This document shows, piece after piece, positions 1 through 9,477 of a stretch of 31,777 bases of DNA; positions within the stretch are counted from its first letter, which is position 1, and each line of letters opens with the position of its first letter. Made by a program: the position numbers and the translations under genes. This DNA comes from Gemmatimonadota bacterium. GTDB lineage: Bacteria; JBHIER01; G020348925. Under the pieces are notes generated by a model. That model had not been told where the DNA came from. It searched no databases and saw only the letters and a list, made by a program, of their open reading frames with translations. The DNA lies in NCBI GenBank assembly GCA_020348925.1, contig CP070758.1, positions 473,333 to 505,109 on the forward strand, read 5' to 3'.

Positions 1-1
1 A

Positions 2-781
2 GGCAATCTGACGAGTTTGAGGATCCTGAATATTGATTACACTCAGCTTTCAGGTTCCCTCCCTCCTGAGATTGGGAATTGTACGGAGTTGATACAGATA
101 TTTGCTGATAATAATCAACTGTCTGGTTCAATTCCGCCCGAGATCGGAAATCTTACAAACATGACAACACTTTGGCTTCAGACCAATCAACTCACGGATC
201 TACCGGATTTATCTTCTGATACGAGTTTGACCGTATTGAAAATCCAAGAGAACAAGCTCACCTTTGAGGATATTGAGCCGAACGTCTTTGTCCCCGATTT
301 CACCTATTCGCCTCAGGATAGTGTGGGCGAGGAACAGGATACCACTATAGAGCAAGGTTCAAGCCTGGAGCTTGCAGTTGCTGTCGGCGGAACGGCCAAC
401 CAATATCAATGGATGCAGGATGGGGTTGATATTCCAGGGGCAGAGAGTGGTTCATACGTCCTTGCCTCGGCGGATTCTTCACATGCTGGATCGTACGTTT
501 GCAGGATCACCAGCACGATTGCCACCGAATTAACACTCTACAGTAGACCCATCAATGTGAGACTGTCAGGTGGAGGAGTATGTGAACGCGGTGACGTCAC
601 TTGCGACGGCAGTATTGATCTCTTTGATCTGCTCACCCTTGTCAATCACATATTGGGGACCCAGGTCCTGGAGAAGAATGCATTGTGGGCGGCCAATTGC
701 AATGATGACGGAGAAATCGATCTTCTCGATTTGGTAGGTATTGTCAACGTCATATTGGGCATAGGCGAATGTGAGCCCTGA
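2..781 (+). CDS. Secreted LRR / Ig-like / dockerin protein (5' end outside window)
   Basis: The reading frame is already open at the first bases, so the N-terminus and any signal peptide lie outside the window. The visible ~259 residues start with plant-type leucine-rich repeats (LSGSLPPEIGN, then LSGSIPPEIGNLTNM), so at least three repeats are present here and probably more upstream. An Ig-like domain follows at about residues 100-190, with a Tyr-Gln-Trp core and a SYVCRI strand. The last ~65 residues form a type I dockerin: two calcium-loop halves (GDVTCDGSIDLFDLL and NCNDDGEIDLLDLVG) end in GIGECEP. LRR and Ig modules are binding domains, and a dockerin normally docks onto a cohesin. An extracellular adhesion or scaffolding role is therefore inferred, but no enzymatic function can be assigned. 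The dockerin closely resembles those of the next dockerin genes, suggesting a shared partner. Confidence 0.85.
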   Translation, partial: GNLTSLRILNIDYTQLSGSLPPEIGNCTELIQIFADNNQLSGSIPPEIGNLTNMTTLWLQTNQLTDLPDLSSDTSLTVLKIQENKLTFEDIEPNVFVPDFTYSPQDSVGEEQDTTIEQGSSLELAVAVGGTANQYQWMQDGVDIPGAESGSYVLASADSSHAGSYVCRITSTIATELTLYSRPINVRLSGGGVCERGDVTCDGSIDLFDLLTLVNHILGTQVLEKNALWAANCNDDGEIDLLDLVGIVNVILGIGECEP

Positions 782-1049
782 TTCCTAACTATTCTTGCGA
801 GAAACATCGCATGTTTTACCTGGACTCAGAGCGGTGATTGCCATTCAAAATCAACATGTTCAGAAAAATTTTCAAAATTCATATTTTCCAGGCTTTGTCC
901 GATAGTTATATTTCTGGAAAAGTGGGCGCTTTCAGGGGTAAGGTGAAAGTGGTGATAAGGCCAATTGGATTCGACAGACTATCGATCGATCCGGCTGGCC
1001 CGCAAAGTGCTTGTGTGCAACCTCAGTGTTTTCAAAATTGTGTGTCGCG

Positions 1050-3008
1050 GTGAACGTGCGCGCTTCGATTCTTCTCAGAGCAGAAAAGATACAAAAAGAA
1101 CTTGGTCTCCTTGTCATACTCACGACGATATGCGGGGCTCTGGCCAACACGTCAATCGCTCAGGTCGTGTACGATCTTAATTTAGGAAATGAAAACATAC
1201 GGATACAGGGCAGGAATCCGCTGGACGGTCTCGGCCGGGCTGTAGCCAGTGGTGATATCAACGGGGACGGCCTCGACGACATCATCATCGGGGCCTTCAG
1301 GGCCGATCCCGCCGGTGGTGAGGATGCCGGTGAGACCTACGTCATTTACGGCAGCACGGATTTCCCTATCGATCACACCATAGATCTGAACTCCGTCCCT
1401 GCGGATGTGACCGTCAGCGGCGCTCACGAACATGACAGACTCGGAAAATCACTCACGAGCGGGGATGTCAACGGCGACTCCATCGACGATGTTATCATCG
1501 GGGCCTACTGGGTCGATCCACCAGGCGGTGAGGATGCCGGTGCGACGTACGTCATTTTCGGCAGAAGGACTTTTCCGGTCCATCACACCATAGACCTGAG
1601 CTCAGTCTCTGCGGACATCACCGTTTGTGGTGCCCACGAGCACGATGAGTTCGGGAAATCCGTATCCAGCGGCGACGTCAACGGCGACTCCATCGACGAT
1701 ATCATTATCGGGGCATACCATGCCGATCCCCCGGACTGTGAGAATGCCGGTGAAACTTATGTCATTTACGGCAGCGGAAATTTCCCGCCCAACCATATCG
1801 TCGATCTCAATTCAGGGACCGCGGACATCACCATCTGCGGTGCTCATAAGTTCGATGAGTCCGGGAGATCGGTCTCCAGTTGCGATGTCAACGGTGACTC
1901 CGTTGAGGATATCCTCATCGGAGCACCCAATACAGATCCTGTTGGTGGGGCGAACGCCGGCGCGACAAATATCATTTACGGCAACCGTGCTTTTCCCGAC
2001 AAGCACAGGATCGATCTCGGGGTGACCTCAACTGATATCATCATATACGGCGATGATATTGACGACTGGTTCGGTTCCTCCACAGCGACCGGCGATATCA
2101 ACGGAGATGGCATCGACGATATGATCATCGGCGCCCATGGCGCCGGTTCAGGTGCCCGCCTCCTTTCCGGGAGAACGTACGTCATATATGGAGACGATCA
2201 TTTTCAGGGCGCGCAGTCCATAGATTTGAATACCATTTCGGCCGATGTTACGATTCTCGGAAATAATTCTTGGGATTTATCCGGCGAATCCGTATGCTGC
2301 GGCGATGTAAACGGTGATGGTTTCGATGATATGATCGTCGGAGCCCCTCAGGCCGACCCGTTCGGCCTTGTGCAGGACGCCGGAGAGATCTACGTTGTTT
2401 TCGGCAGCAGGAGCTTTCCAAAGAGATACACGATAGACCTCGATGCGGTCCCGGCGGATATCAGTATCTATGGCAAGAGTCCCTATGATTGGGCTGGTGT
2501 CTCGATAGCCAGTGGTGATATCAATGGAGATGGAAATGACGACATTATCATCGGGGCCTCCCAAGCCGATCCGGAAGGAGGCGCAGACGCCGGCGAGGTC
2601 TATGTCATCTATGGTTTTCCAACAGTAATAAGAGATTCCGATGGTGATGAAGTGCCGGATCAATTCGATAATTGCCCCCAATATCCAAATCCCGATCAGG
2701 GTGACGAAGATGCGGACGGTGCCGGTGACGAGTGCGACAACTGTCCCAAGATCTTCAATCCGAATCAGGAGGATTCCGATCGAGACGACACAGGCGATGC
2801 ATGCGAACCCCGACGTGGTGATGTCAACGGTGATTGGGATATCGATCTCTTTGATGTGGTGCTTGTTGCCAACCATATTTTAGGAACCCACATTTTGGGT
2901 GAGGACGTCCGCTGGTTGGCCGATTGCAATGGTGATGACACGATCAACGTCTTGGATGCCCTCGGAATTGCATATGTCATACTTGAAATCGGCTGTTGCC
3001 CGCCATAG
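1050..3008 (+). CDS. Secreted seven-bladed FG-GAP (integrin-alpha-like) propeller with TSP3 repeats and dockerin
   Basis: Seven calcium-binding FG-GAP blades are visible, each built as G-D-[IV]-N-G-D-x(2)-[DE]-D-[IMV]-[IL]-[IV]-G-A and spaced about 210 bp apart from roughly position 1250 to 2600. That is enough for a closed seven-bladed propeller. Two thrombospondin type 3 calcium repeats follow (DSDGDEVPDQFDNCP and a second ending NQEDSDRDDTGDACEP), then a C-terminal dockerin (GDVNGDWDIDLFDVV and DCNGDDTINVLDALG). The hydrophobic stretch LGLLVILTTICGALA near the N-terminus looks like a signal peptide. The start is uncertain: no ATG or clear ribosome site fits, a TTG at 1011 would put an unusually long segment before the signal, and GTG 1050 or 1056 is more sensible. 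Family knowledge suggests a calcium-stabilised surface adhesion protein. The cell-surface target is unknown. Confidence 0.85.
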   Translation: MNVRASILLRAEKIQKELGLLVILTTICGALANTSIAQVVYDLNLGNENIRIQGRNPLDGLGRAVASGDINGDGLDDIIIGAFRADPAGGEDAGETYVIYGSTDFPIDHTIDLNSVPADVTVSGAHEHDRLGKSLTSGDVNGDSIDDVIIGAYWVDPPGGEDAGATYVIFGRRTFPVHHTIDLSSVSADITVCGAHEHDEFGKSVSSGDVNGDSIDDIIIGAYHADPPDCENAGETYVIYGSGNFPPNHIVDLNSGTADITICGAHKFDESGRSVSSCDVNGDSVEDILIGAPNTDPVGGANAGATNIIYGNRAFPDKHRIDLGVTSTDIIIYGDDIDDWFGSSTATGDINGDGIDDMIIGAHGAGSGARLLSGRTYVIYGDDHFQGAQSIDLNTISADVTILGNNSWDLSGESVCCGDVNGDGFDDMIVGAPQADPFGLVQDAGEIYVVFGSRSFPKRYTIDLDAVPADISIYGKSPYDWAGVSIASGDINGDGNDDIIIGASQADPEGGADAGEVYVIYGFPTVIRDSDGDEVPDQFDNCPQYPNPDQGDEDADGAGDECDNCPKIFNPNQEDSDRDDTGDACEPRRGDVNGDWDIDLFDVVLVANHILGTHILGEDVRWLADCNGDDTINVLDALGIAYVILEIGCCPP

Positions 3009-3462
3009 GTGTTCCCGCATATCAAAAATCATATCGTTTTTTTTTAACCCATTGTCGCCCATTCTTCGTTGCACCTTTTACCGAATGCTTTTCAATAATA
3101 ATTGCCTTGGAATACGATTGAAATGAAACAATAAACCGTGAGGTGATGTCTTACGTTTCAAATGAAGAGCACGGCGAAATCGCAATCCCTGTTCGGTCAT
3201 TGCCATGAGCCGTAATCCCGGGCGCATGCAGCTCAGGCCCAGGTGACGCGACCTCCTGCAAAAAGAAAGATTGTTCTGTCATGCCCCGCGTCACGCGGCC
3301 CTCCTCGCACTGACGGGAGTGGAAAAACGTTTTGCTCAAAGATTCAAAATGTGCTTGCCAATACGCAGAAAATATAACTGACTATCGATAGAGATATATT
3401 CCGTCATCTTCAAAAGAGCGCGAACGAGCCCCATGAATCGCTCAATCAAAAGGAGGCCTCGT
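3009..3462. other. Gene-free stretch with short inverted repeats
   Basis: I see no credible gene here. A run of nine T sits at 3037-3045 shortly after the FG-GAP gene, but no stable hairpin precedes it, so I do not call a terminator. An 8-base inverted repeat (GTGACGCG at about 3243 and CGCGTCAC at about 3288) and a GGGC/GCCC pair just before it could form structure in a leader of the DUF1330 gene. No known riboswitch pattern is recognisable. An AT-rich patch around 3370-3410 may hold that gene's promoter. Confidence 0.4.
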
Positions 3463-3750
3463 ATGGCAGCATACGTTATAGCCCGAATCACCGTCACGAA
3501 CTGGGACCAGTACCAAAAGTATATCGCGGCAACACCGGCAGTGATCGAACAGTTCGCGGGGAAGTTTATTGCCCGCGGCGGCGAGACCGTCACATTGGAG
3601 GGACCTGAAGAGACACGACGCCTTGTCTTGCTCGAATTCCCCTCAATGGAACAGGCGAAGGCATTTTACAATTCACAGGACTACCAGGATGTAATAAAAC
3701 TCCGGGAGGGCGCTGCCACGGCTTCACTGGTCGCCATCGACGGCGTCTGA
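3463..3750 (+). CDS. DUF1330 family protein (dimeric alpha/beta-barrel)
   Basis: This encodes 95 residues matching DUF1330, a small ferredoxin-like-fold family related to antibiotic-biosynthesis-monooxygenase-like proteins. Typical landmarks are AYVIARITVTNWDQYQKYI near the N-terminus, a central FIARGG segment, and the LLEFPSMEQAKAFYNSQDYQ motif. The ATG at 3463 has a strong AAAGGAGG ribosome site seven to eight bases upstream, so the in-frame ATG at 3433 is disfavoured. There is no signal peptide, so the protein is cytoplasmic. The family's biochemical function is not established. The gene stands alone between two secreted-protein genes and looks unrelated to them. Confidence 0.88.
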   Translation: MAAYVIARITVTNWDQYQKYIAATPAVIEQFAGKFIARGGETVTLEGPEETRRLVLLEFPSMEQAKAFYNSQDYQDVIKLREGAATASLVAIDGV

Positions 3751-3841
3751 ACGAGCCTCGGCAACTGTAAGCATTACACAGACGAAACGACTATTCTCAA
3801 GGACCAGGAAGTTTTGCAACGTGAGCCTCATGAAAAAATAC

Positions 3842-3870
3842 TTGCGCACATCGTGTTAAAAAATTATGTT
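3842..3870 (+). promoter_or_regulatory. Candidate sigma-70 promoter for the C1A protease gene
   Basis: TTGCGC at 3842-3847 and TATGTT at 3865-3870 are separated by exactly 17 bases. The site lies about 100 bases before the protease start codon at 3972, leaving a leader of roughly 95 bases. The match is partial in both boxes. Confidence 0.4.
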
Positions 3871-3971
3871 ATTACCTCTGATAAGCGATGGGACTGAGAA
3901 TTTTGACACAAACGTGCGATCCCTCAACATACATGGACAAAATTACCACATCTCTCAGACAGGAGGTCATA

Positions 3972-6575
3972 ATGAGAACGTTTTTTCTTTCCGCTGTCAT
4001 CCTTATGTGCATTTTGATTGCTGGCAGTGCTCTCGCCGAGGATCGTGATATCTCCGAGAAAGCTCTCGAAGCCAAGCTCGAGGCCATACAAAAGGCCATT
4101 GAGGAGAAGGGAGCCAACTGGACGGCAGGCATGACCGATATCTTCAGGTTGCCACCTGAGAAATGGAAACGCAGATTGGGAGCTCTCGATTCAGTCTCCG
4201 AGGAAAAACTTCCCCAAGAGAAACTCCTCATTCGCTATTCCTGGCAGCCGGAATACTTTAGCTGGAACGATAGGGACGGGCAAGACTGGATGACGCCGAT
4301 TACAAATCAAGGGGACTGCGGAAGTTGTGTCGCATTCGGCACTATGGGCACCTTTGAAGGTCAGCTCAACATCTACCACGACGATCCGTACCTTGATATG
4401 GACCTCTCCGAAGCTCATCTCTTCTTCTGTGGCGACGGTTTGTGCGATGAAGGGTGGTACTCAAACGAAGCCGCTCAGTTCCTTCAGGAAAGCGGCGTTC
4501 CTGATGAGGCCTGCTTTCCATACACGGCAGGCGAAACGGGTGATGACCAACTCTGCGAGGACACGTGTCCCGACTGGCAGGACCGAGCTGTCAAAATTGC
4601 TTGCTGGGGATGGGTCGGAGGTGACGACGGTGTGAGAACCCCGGCGGAGATCAAAGAGCAACTCCTGCAGGGACCTCTCACCACAAGCATGCAAGTCTAC
4701 GACGATTTTCAGGCGTACGAAGGCGGCATCTACGAACACGTTTACGGGGAGGAGCCGGGCGGCCACTGCGTCTGTATCGTCGGCTGGGACGACACAACGG
4801 ATCCTCCCTGCTGGATCGTACGGAACAGCTGGGGAACAGACTGGGGCGAACGCGGCTACTTCCGGATACGGATGGGCTCGAATGAGGTGGGCATTGAAGG
4901 CCGAAGCCTCTTCATGGTGACCGGCGAGGCACCTGTCGGATATTTCTCCGATGGCGGTTACAACTACGGCAACGTGGAGATCGGCTATACGGAGGACTGG
5001 GAGATGAATATTGTCAACGAAGGCACCGGCAGTCTTCAAATCTACAGTTATTCCAGCACGCTTCCCGACTTCTATGTCAGTGCCCCGACCACGTTCCCTC
5101 AGACAATACCGCCGGGAGGTTCCCAGGACTTCACCATCACCTTTGCCCCCATCGCACTGGAAACGCGGCAGGGCCGGATGACATTTGACAGCAACAACTG
5201 CAAAGAACTTCCCGAGCTTCGACTCCGTGGAACGGGTATTGTTCGCTACGTCAGACCGACACCCACTTCATTAGAAGCGACGCTTTTTCAGGGTCAGACA
5301 ACCACCCTTCCCCTCACCTTGACGAATACCAGAGAGAGCACCCTCACATTCACCATTACGATTCTCAGGGATTGGCTCTCCGCGGACCCGGACAGCGGTA
5401 CCATGGAGGCCGGGGCCGACGTTACCGTTGATGTGACCTTCGATGCCTCGTCCGTTGAATCGGGAGAACATCATACAAATATACTTATATACACCGACGA
5501 CCCTGAGGATAATGTCGTCGTTGTACCGATCACGTTTTTTGTCGAGGAAGCTGTCATTACTGTTTCCACGCCTTCGACCATCAGGTTCACCGATCCCATC
5601 TTCGATCTGGGCATTGCCGTTGACACGGAGACGAAGATGAACAAAGCACTGGCGGAGGTATCCATGCAGGTGGGCTACGATCCGGAATTCCTGGAACTTC
5701 TCTCCGTCAATCCCACCTCCCGCTGCGACCACATGAGCGACTTCCTGTGGGAGGTGACCGAGCCCGGGCACGTTACCATCTCGGTCTCAGATGCCGCTGA
5801 CAACACAATCTCACCCGGAACAGGGGATGTGGTGGAATTCTCTTTCGAAATCCAGGAGGAGAGACCCTGCGAAAGCTCGACCATGTTGAACGTGAGTGAC
5901 GTACTCCTCAAGGACGCTTCGGGAGGTACCCTCGATGTTGCGTTTGAGGGGGGTTCCCTCACATTTCTGTGCAAAGGGGATGTCACCCTGGACGGGGCCG
6001 TGAACGTTCTGGACGTGTTAGCTGTCGTCAACCATATCCTGAGCCTCCAGATACTGGAGGGGGAGTCCCTCGACCGAGCCGATTGCAACGCCGATGTAGC
6101 AGTCGATATTCTGGACGCCCTGGGTATCGTCAACGTCGTTCTCGGCATCGGCGAATGCTCGCCAGGGGCTGTCATGACAGAACCCTCTCTTGAGGTTATT
6201 AAATTTCTGGAGACGCTGAAGCCGTATCTGTCGCCCCGGGATTTCTCCGATTTCATGACCATGGTCAAAGGGGGGACAGCGATCCCCACCGGATACAACC
6301 TGGGCCAGAATTACCCCAACCCCTTCAATCCGACGACTGACATCAGTTATCATATATCCCATGGCAGAGCGTCCGTTCCCATCACGCTCAAGATTTACAA
6401 CATCCTGGGGCAGCACGTCCGGACGCTGGTCGATGACGTTCAGGAGCCGGGGGATTACACCGTCACATGGGACGGGAAAGACGATCTGGGGACCGACGTC
6501 TCCAGCGGTATCTATGTCTACAGACTGGCTGCCGCTACCTTTTCCGCCAGTAAGAAGATGGCACTGCTGAAGTGA
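3972..6575 (+). CDS. Secreted papain-like (C1A) cysteine protease with cohesin-like domain, dockerin and C-terminal sorting domain
   Basis: The ATG at 3972 follows AGGAGGT at the right spacing and gives a clean signal peptide (cleavage after ALA, residue 22). The 867-residue product has a short propeptide, then a papain domain at about 95-316. Gln113 is the oxyanion residue, Cys119 (in QGDCGSC) the nucleophile, His265 (in GGHCVCIVGW) the base, and Asn285 (in RNSWG) completes the triad. Two beta-sandwich domains of ASH/choice-of-anchor type occupy about 323-525. A cohesin-like domain covers 527-666, with features such as YDPEFLELLSV and GTGDVVEFSFEI. A dockerin lies at 668-732, and a sorting domain from 775 (QNYPNPFNPTT) ends in KKMALLK. 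A protease bearing both cohesin and dockerin could be a link in a surface assembly. The residue after the nucleophile is Val, where papains usually have Trp. Confidence 0.92.
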   Translation: MRTFFLSAVILMCILIAGSALAEDRDISEKALEAKLEAIQKAIEEKGANWTAGMTDIFRLPPEKWKRRLGALDSVSEEKLPQEKLLIRYSWQPEYFSWNDRDGQDWMTPITNQGDCGSCVAFGTMGTFEGQLNIYHDDPYLDMDLSEAHLFFCGDGLCDEGWYSNEAAQFLQESGVPDEACFPYTAGETGDDQLCEDTCPDWQDRAVKIACWGWVGGDDGVRTPAEIKEQLLQGPLTTSMQVYDDFQAYEGGIYEHVYGEEPGGHCVCIVGWDDTTDPPCWIVRNSWGTDWGERGYFRIRMGSNEVGIEGRSLFMVTGEAPVGYFSDGGYNYGNVEIGYTEDWEMNIVNEGTGSLQIYSYSSTLPDFYVSAPTTFPQTIPPGGSQDFTITFAPIALETRQGRMTFDSNNCKELPELRLRGTGIVRYVRPTPTSLEATLFQGQTTTLPLTLTNTRESTLTFTITILRDWLSADPDSGTMEAGADVTVDVTFDASSVESGEHHTNILIYTDDPEDNVVVVPITFFVEEAVITVSTPSTIRFTDPIFDLGIAVDTETKMNKALAEVSMQVGYDPEFLELLSVNPTSRCDHMSDFLWEVTEPGHVTISVSDAADNTISPGTGDVVEFSFEIQEERPCESSTMLNVSDVLLKDASGGTLDVAFEGGSLTFLCKGDVTLDGAVNVLDVLAVVNHILSLQILEGESLDRADCNADVAVDILDALGIVNVVLGIGECSPGAVMTEPSLEVIKFLETLKPYLSPRDFSDFMTMVKGGTAIPTGYNLGQNYPNPFNPTTDISYHISHGRASVPITLKIYNILGQHVRTLVDDVQEPGDYTVTWDGKDDLGTDVSSGIYVYRLAAATFSASKKMALLK

Positions 6576-6600
6576 TTGAACCCCTCTGTGTGAACACAAC

Positions 6601-6634
6601 AAGCCCTTTTGAGACTATTCAAGAGGGCTTTTGT
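6601..6634 (+). terminator. Rho-independent terminator after the C1A protease gene
   Basis: A 12-base-pair stem (6601-6612 with 6619-6630, one G-U pair) has a six-base loop and ends in a short T run. It lies 25 bases after the protease stop and 35 bases before the M6 protease start. The T tract is short, so some read-through into the next gene is likely. Confidence 0.75.
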
Positions 6635-6665
6635 GGTTCTAAAATGAAAAGGTCCGAGGAAGATC

Positions 6666-9389
6666 ATGTTTTATAAAGGTACGCTTTCAGCCCTACTGTC
6701 GATCATCGTCATAACGAACGGTGCCTGGTCCGTCTCCCCGAAGCCGGGACTTTTCGACAAGGGAGGTTACTGCGCGAAAACTGCGGCCTGGATGCCCCGT
6801 ACTCAGCTCGGGGTGGATGTTCCCGAACCCCGCAAGGCTCCGGTGACAGGGAGTTTCAGGGCCATCGTGCTTCTGGTCGAATTCTCCGATCGTCGAGCCG
6901 ATAAAGAGAACCACTCCCAGGGGGCTTTTCGCACGTTGTTGTTCGATTCCACGGGAGTTGTGGTAACGGGAAGCATGCACGAATATTTCCAAGAGGTTTC
7001 TTACGGCCGACTGTTCCTATGGGGAGAGGTGAGTGTCTGGATGGAGGCCCCACAGACGAACAGCTACTATGCCGATGATCAGTTCGGCCAGGGGCGTTGG
7101 CCCAGAAATCGTGTCAGACTGGCCTACGACGTCGTCGCAGCCGCAGATCAGTATGTCGACTTCTCCCAGTATGATGGGGACGGAGACGGCATCGTCGACG
7201 CCCTCTTCATCGTCCACGCCGGAGCGGGTGGTGAGGAGACGGGCAAAACCAACGACCTCTGGTCCCACAAAGGCACACTCCCTGCACATTCGAACGGGAC
7301 GGGGTCAGGCTACGGAACCGACGATGGTGTCACAGTCGGACCCTATACGATGCAACCTGAGGAACATGAGGACGAGGGATTGATCAGCATCGGTGTCTTC
7401 TGTCATGAATTCGGCCATGTCCTGGGACTGCCGGATCTCTATGATCGGGACAACAGCATCGCCGGTATCGGGAACTGGGGCCTCATGGGCGGGGGAAGTT
7501 GGGGTGGGGACGGCCGATCGCCGGAAACTCCGGTCCATCTGTGTGCCTGGTCGAAGGAGCGAGTGGGCTGGATTGCGCCCATTGCGATGACACAAAACGT
7601 CCGAGACCAAACGATTCGGCGCGTCGAAGACCATAACGACGTCTATAAACTCTGGGCCCAGGGTATGCCAGCCACCGAATATTTCCTCATTGAAAATCGA
7701 CAGCCCGTTGGATTTGATTCCGAAATCCCAAGCGGAGGATTGCTGATCTGGCACATCGACAACTCGGTGACGACCCAGAATGACAACGAATTCGATAAAC
7801 TCGTCGATCTTGAAGCGGCCGATGGTGCGCGGGACTTGGACCGCGGTACGAACCGAGGCGACGCGGGCGACCCTTTCCCCGGGGCTGCAGAGAACGTCGC
7901 GTTTCATCTTTTCTCCCAACCAAACTCACGAACAAAAGGGGGCGCACCCTCCCAGGTCTCCGTCCTCAACATAGGCACCTCTCACGAAAGCATGAGGGCG
8001 GATCTTCAGGTCACAGCCGAAGTCCCCCTTTTCTCCCTAAAGGACATGACCGTCATCGACACTCGGGGTAATGCCAACGGAAGGGCCGATCCCGGTGAGG
8101 ATGTTGACTTTGTCATCGCCCTGGAAAATTTCGGCCGTGAGGCGTCCGGGCTTCGGGGGAAGGTGATGACCACGGATCAGCATCTTGAGATACTCCTCGA
8201 TGATGTTCCTTTTCACGATCTCCCCTTCAATGCCACAGGCACGAACGGGAGCAATCCTTTCGAGTTCTCCATCGCCACCTCGGCCGATCTCCACTACGCC
8301 TATTTCACTCTGAATCTCTGGGAAGAGGGGCACACGGACACGGCAGAGATACTCTTCAGACTCGTCATCGGTCAACCGGATGTGCTCCTTGTGGACGACG
8401 ATTACGATTCCGGGGATGGCTTATGGGTATTCGACGTTGAGGCGTATTACCGGGGAGCGCTGGACAGTGTAGGTGTCGTTCACGATTCCTGGACCTGGGC
8501 GGAGAAAGGCGCACCGGATGCTGCGCATCTCAAGACATATGATATCGTCATCTGGTTCACCGGACACGCGACGCCTTCATTGAGTCAGGAGGACATTCAC
8601 AATCTCACCTCCTTTCTCGACAGCGGAGGCGGATTGTTTCTTTCCGGCCAGGATGTGGGAGTGGGGCTCCAATCCTTACCTTTTCTATCAGACTACTTGC
8701 ATGCCCAATTCATCGAGAACAATTCAAACGAAGGCTTCATCGCGGCCGTTCCTGAAGATCCATTGAGCGGTGATATCCCCGGCCTTTTGGTTTTGAGTGG
8801 AAATGATGCCGCCAACAATCAGCCTTCCCCGGATGTCATCACCCCACTCTCCGGTGCGACACCTGTGTTTGAGTATACACCCTCGGGCCGGACGGCAGCC
8901 CTGAAGTATGCCGGTGCGTACAGGGTCGTCTATTTTGCCTTCGGTTTCGAGGCCCTCTCGGGTCTCGGCCCGGATAGCAGATCAATCCGGGAGCATCTCA
9001 TGGCCGGAATCATAGACTGGCTGAGGGCCGGAGCAACAGAAATCGAAGATACCCACGCGGATATTCCTCCACCTCATGACTATTCACTATCCCAGAATTA
9101 TCCCAACCCCTTCAACGCAACCACGACCATCCGCTATACCTTACCGGGTGGAGAATGGAAAACAGAATACGGAGAACGGAGAACACTATACCACACCACC
9201 CTCACAATTTACAACACACTCGGTCAGAAAGTACGAACGCTGGTCAATGAGGAAAAGGAACAAGGTGAGTATACAATGAAATGGGATGGTAGCGACAAAG
9301 ATGGGAGAGAGGTTTCAAGTGGGATCTACTTCTATCGTCTGGAAACAGGACCTTTCAGCAAAACGAAACGCCTGCTTCTCCTAAAGTAA
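6666..9389 (+). CDS. Secreted M6-family metalloprotease (immune inhibitor A-like) with C-terminal sorting domain
   Basis: This 907-residue protein starts with a signal peptide (LSALLSIIVITNGAWSVS). The M6 catalytic domain carries the zinc motif HEFGHVLGLPD: His247, Glu248 and His251, with the downstream G-x-P-D typical of the family. The preceding segments FRAIVLLVEFSDRRA and YFQEVSYGRL are also usual for M6. A linker of Ig-like character follows, then a class I glutamine-amidotransferase-like domain at about 590-790 (VLLVDDDYD, GGGLFLSGQD), a common partner in such secreted proteins. The last ~100 residues are a QNYPNPFNATT sorting domain. Unlike the neighbouring protease it has no dockerin. 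The CTD holds a short Glu/Arg-rich insertion absent from the other two CTDs here. A GAGGAAG site precedes the ATG. Function: extracellular protein degradation, inferred from family. Confidence 0.92.
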   Translation: MFYKGTLSALLSIIVITNGAWSVSPKPGLFDKGGYCAKTAAWMPRTQLGVDVPEPRKAPVTGSFRAIVLLVEFSDRRADKENHSQGAFRTLLFDSTGVVVTGSMHEYFQEVSYGRLFLWGEVSVWMEAPQTNSYYADDQFGQGRWPRNRVRLAYDVVAAADQYVDFSQYDGDGDGIVDALFIVHAGAGGEETGKTNDLWSHKGTLPAHSNGTGSGYGTDDGVTVGPYTMQPEEHEDEGLISIGVFCHEFGHVLGLPDLYDRDNSIAGIGNWGLMGGGSWGGDGRSPETPVHLCAWSKERVGWIAPIAMTQNVRDQTIRRVEDHNDVYKLWAQGMPATEYFLIENRQPVGFDSEIPSGGLLIWHIDNSVTTQNDNEFDKLVDLEAADGARDLDRGTNRGDAGDPFPGAAENVAFHLFSQPNSRTKGGAPSQVSVLNIGTSHESMRADLQVTAEVPLFSLKDMTVIDTRGNANGRADPGEDVDFVIALENFGREASGLRGKVMTTDQHLEILLDDVPFHDLPFNATGTNGSNPFEFSIATSADLHYAYFTLNLWEEGHTDTAEILFRLVIGQPDVLLVDDDYDSGDGLWVFDVEAYYRGALDSVGVVHDSWTWAEKGAPDAAHLKTYDIVIWFTGHATPSLSQEDIHNLTSFLDSGGGLFLSGQDVGVGLQSLPFLSDYLHAQFIENNSNEGFIAAVPEDPLSGDIPGLLVLSGNDAANNQPSPDVITPLSGATPVFEYTPSGRTAALKYAGAYRVVYFAFGFEALSGLGPDSRSIREHLMAGIIDWLRAGATEIEDTHADIPPPHDYSLSQNYPNPFNATTTIRYTLPGGEWKTEYGERRTLYHTTLTIYNTLGQKVRTLVNEEKEQGEYTMKWDGSDKDGREVSSGIYFYRLETGPFSKTKRLLLLK

Positions 9390-9452
9390 ACTCTCCACTT
9401 CGAACGAAGCCTCGATGGAGTCTCGCCCTCCCAAACCTCAATTCAAGAACGT

Positions 9453-9473
9453 GAGGGCAAGTGTCCTCTTTTT
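9453..9473 (+). terminator. Rho-independent terminator after the M6 protease gene
   Basis: Six-base-pair stem GAGGGC/GTCCTC (one G-U pair) with an AAGT loop is followed directly by five T. It lies between the convergent M6 and M14 genes and is oriented for the plus-strand transcript. Confidence 0.65.
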
Positions 9474-9477
9474 CGAA

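Noticed and set aside
2277-2876. 199-codon antisense frame within the FG-GAP gene
   Set aside because: It arises from the repetitive calcium-loop codons read in reverse; the sense strand has clear domain repeats.
3037-3045. T run after the FG-GAP gene as a terminator
   Set aside because: No stable hairpin immediately precedes it.
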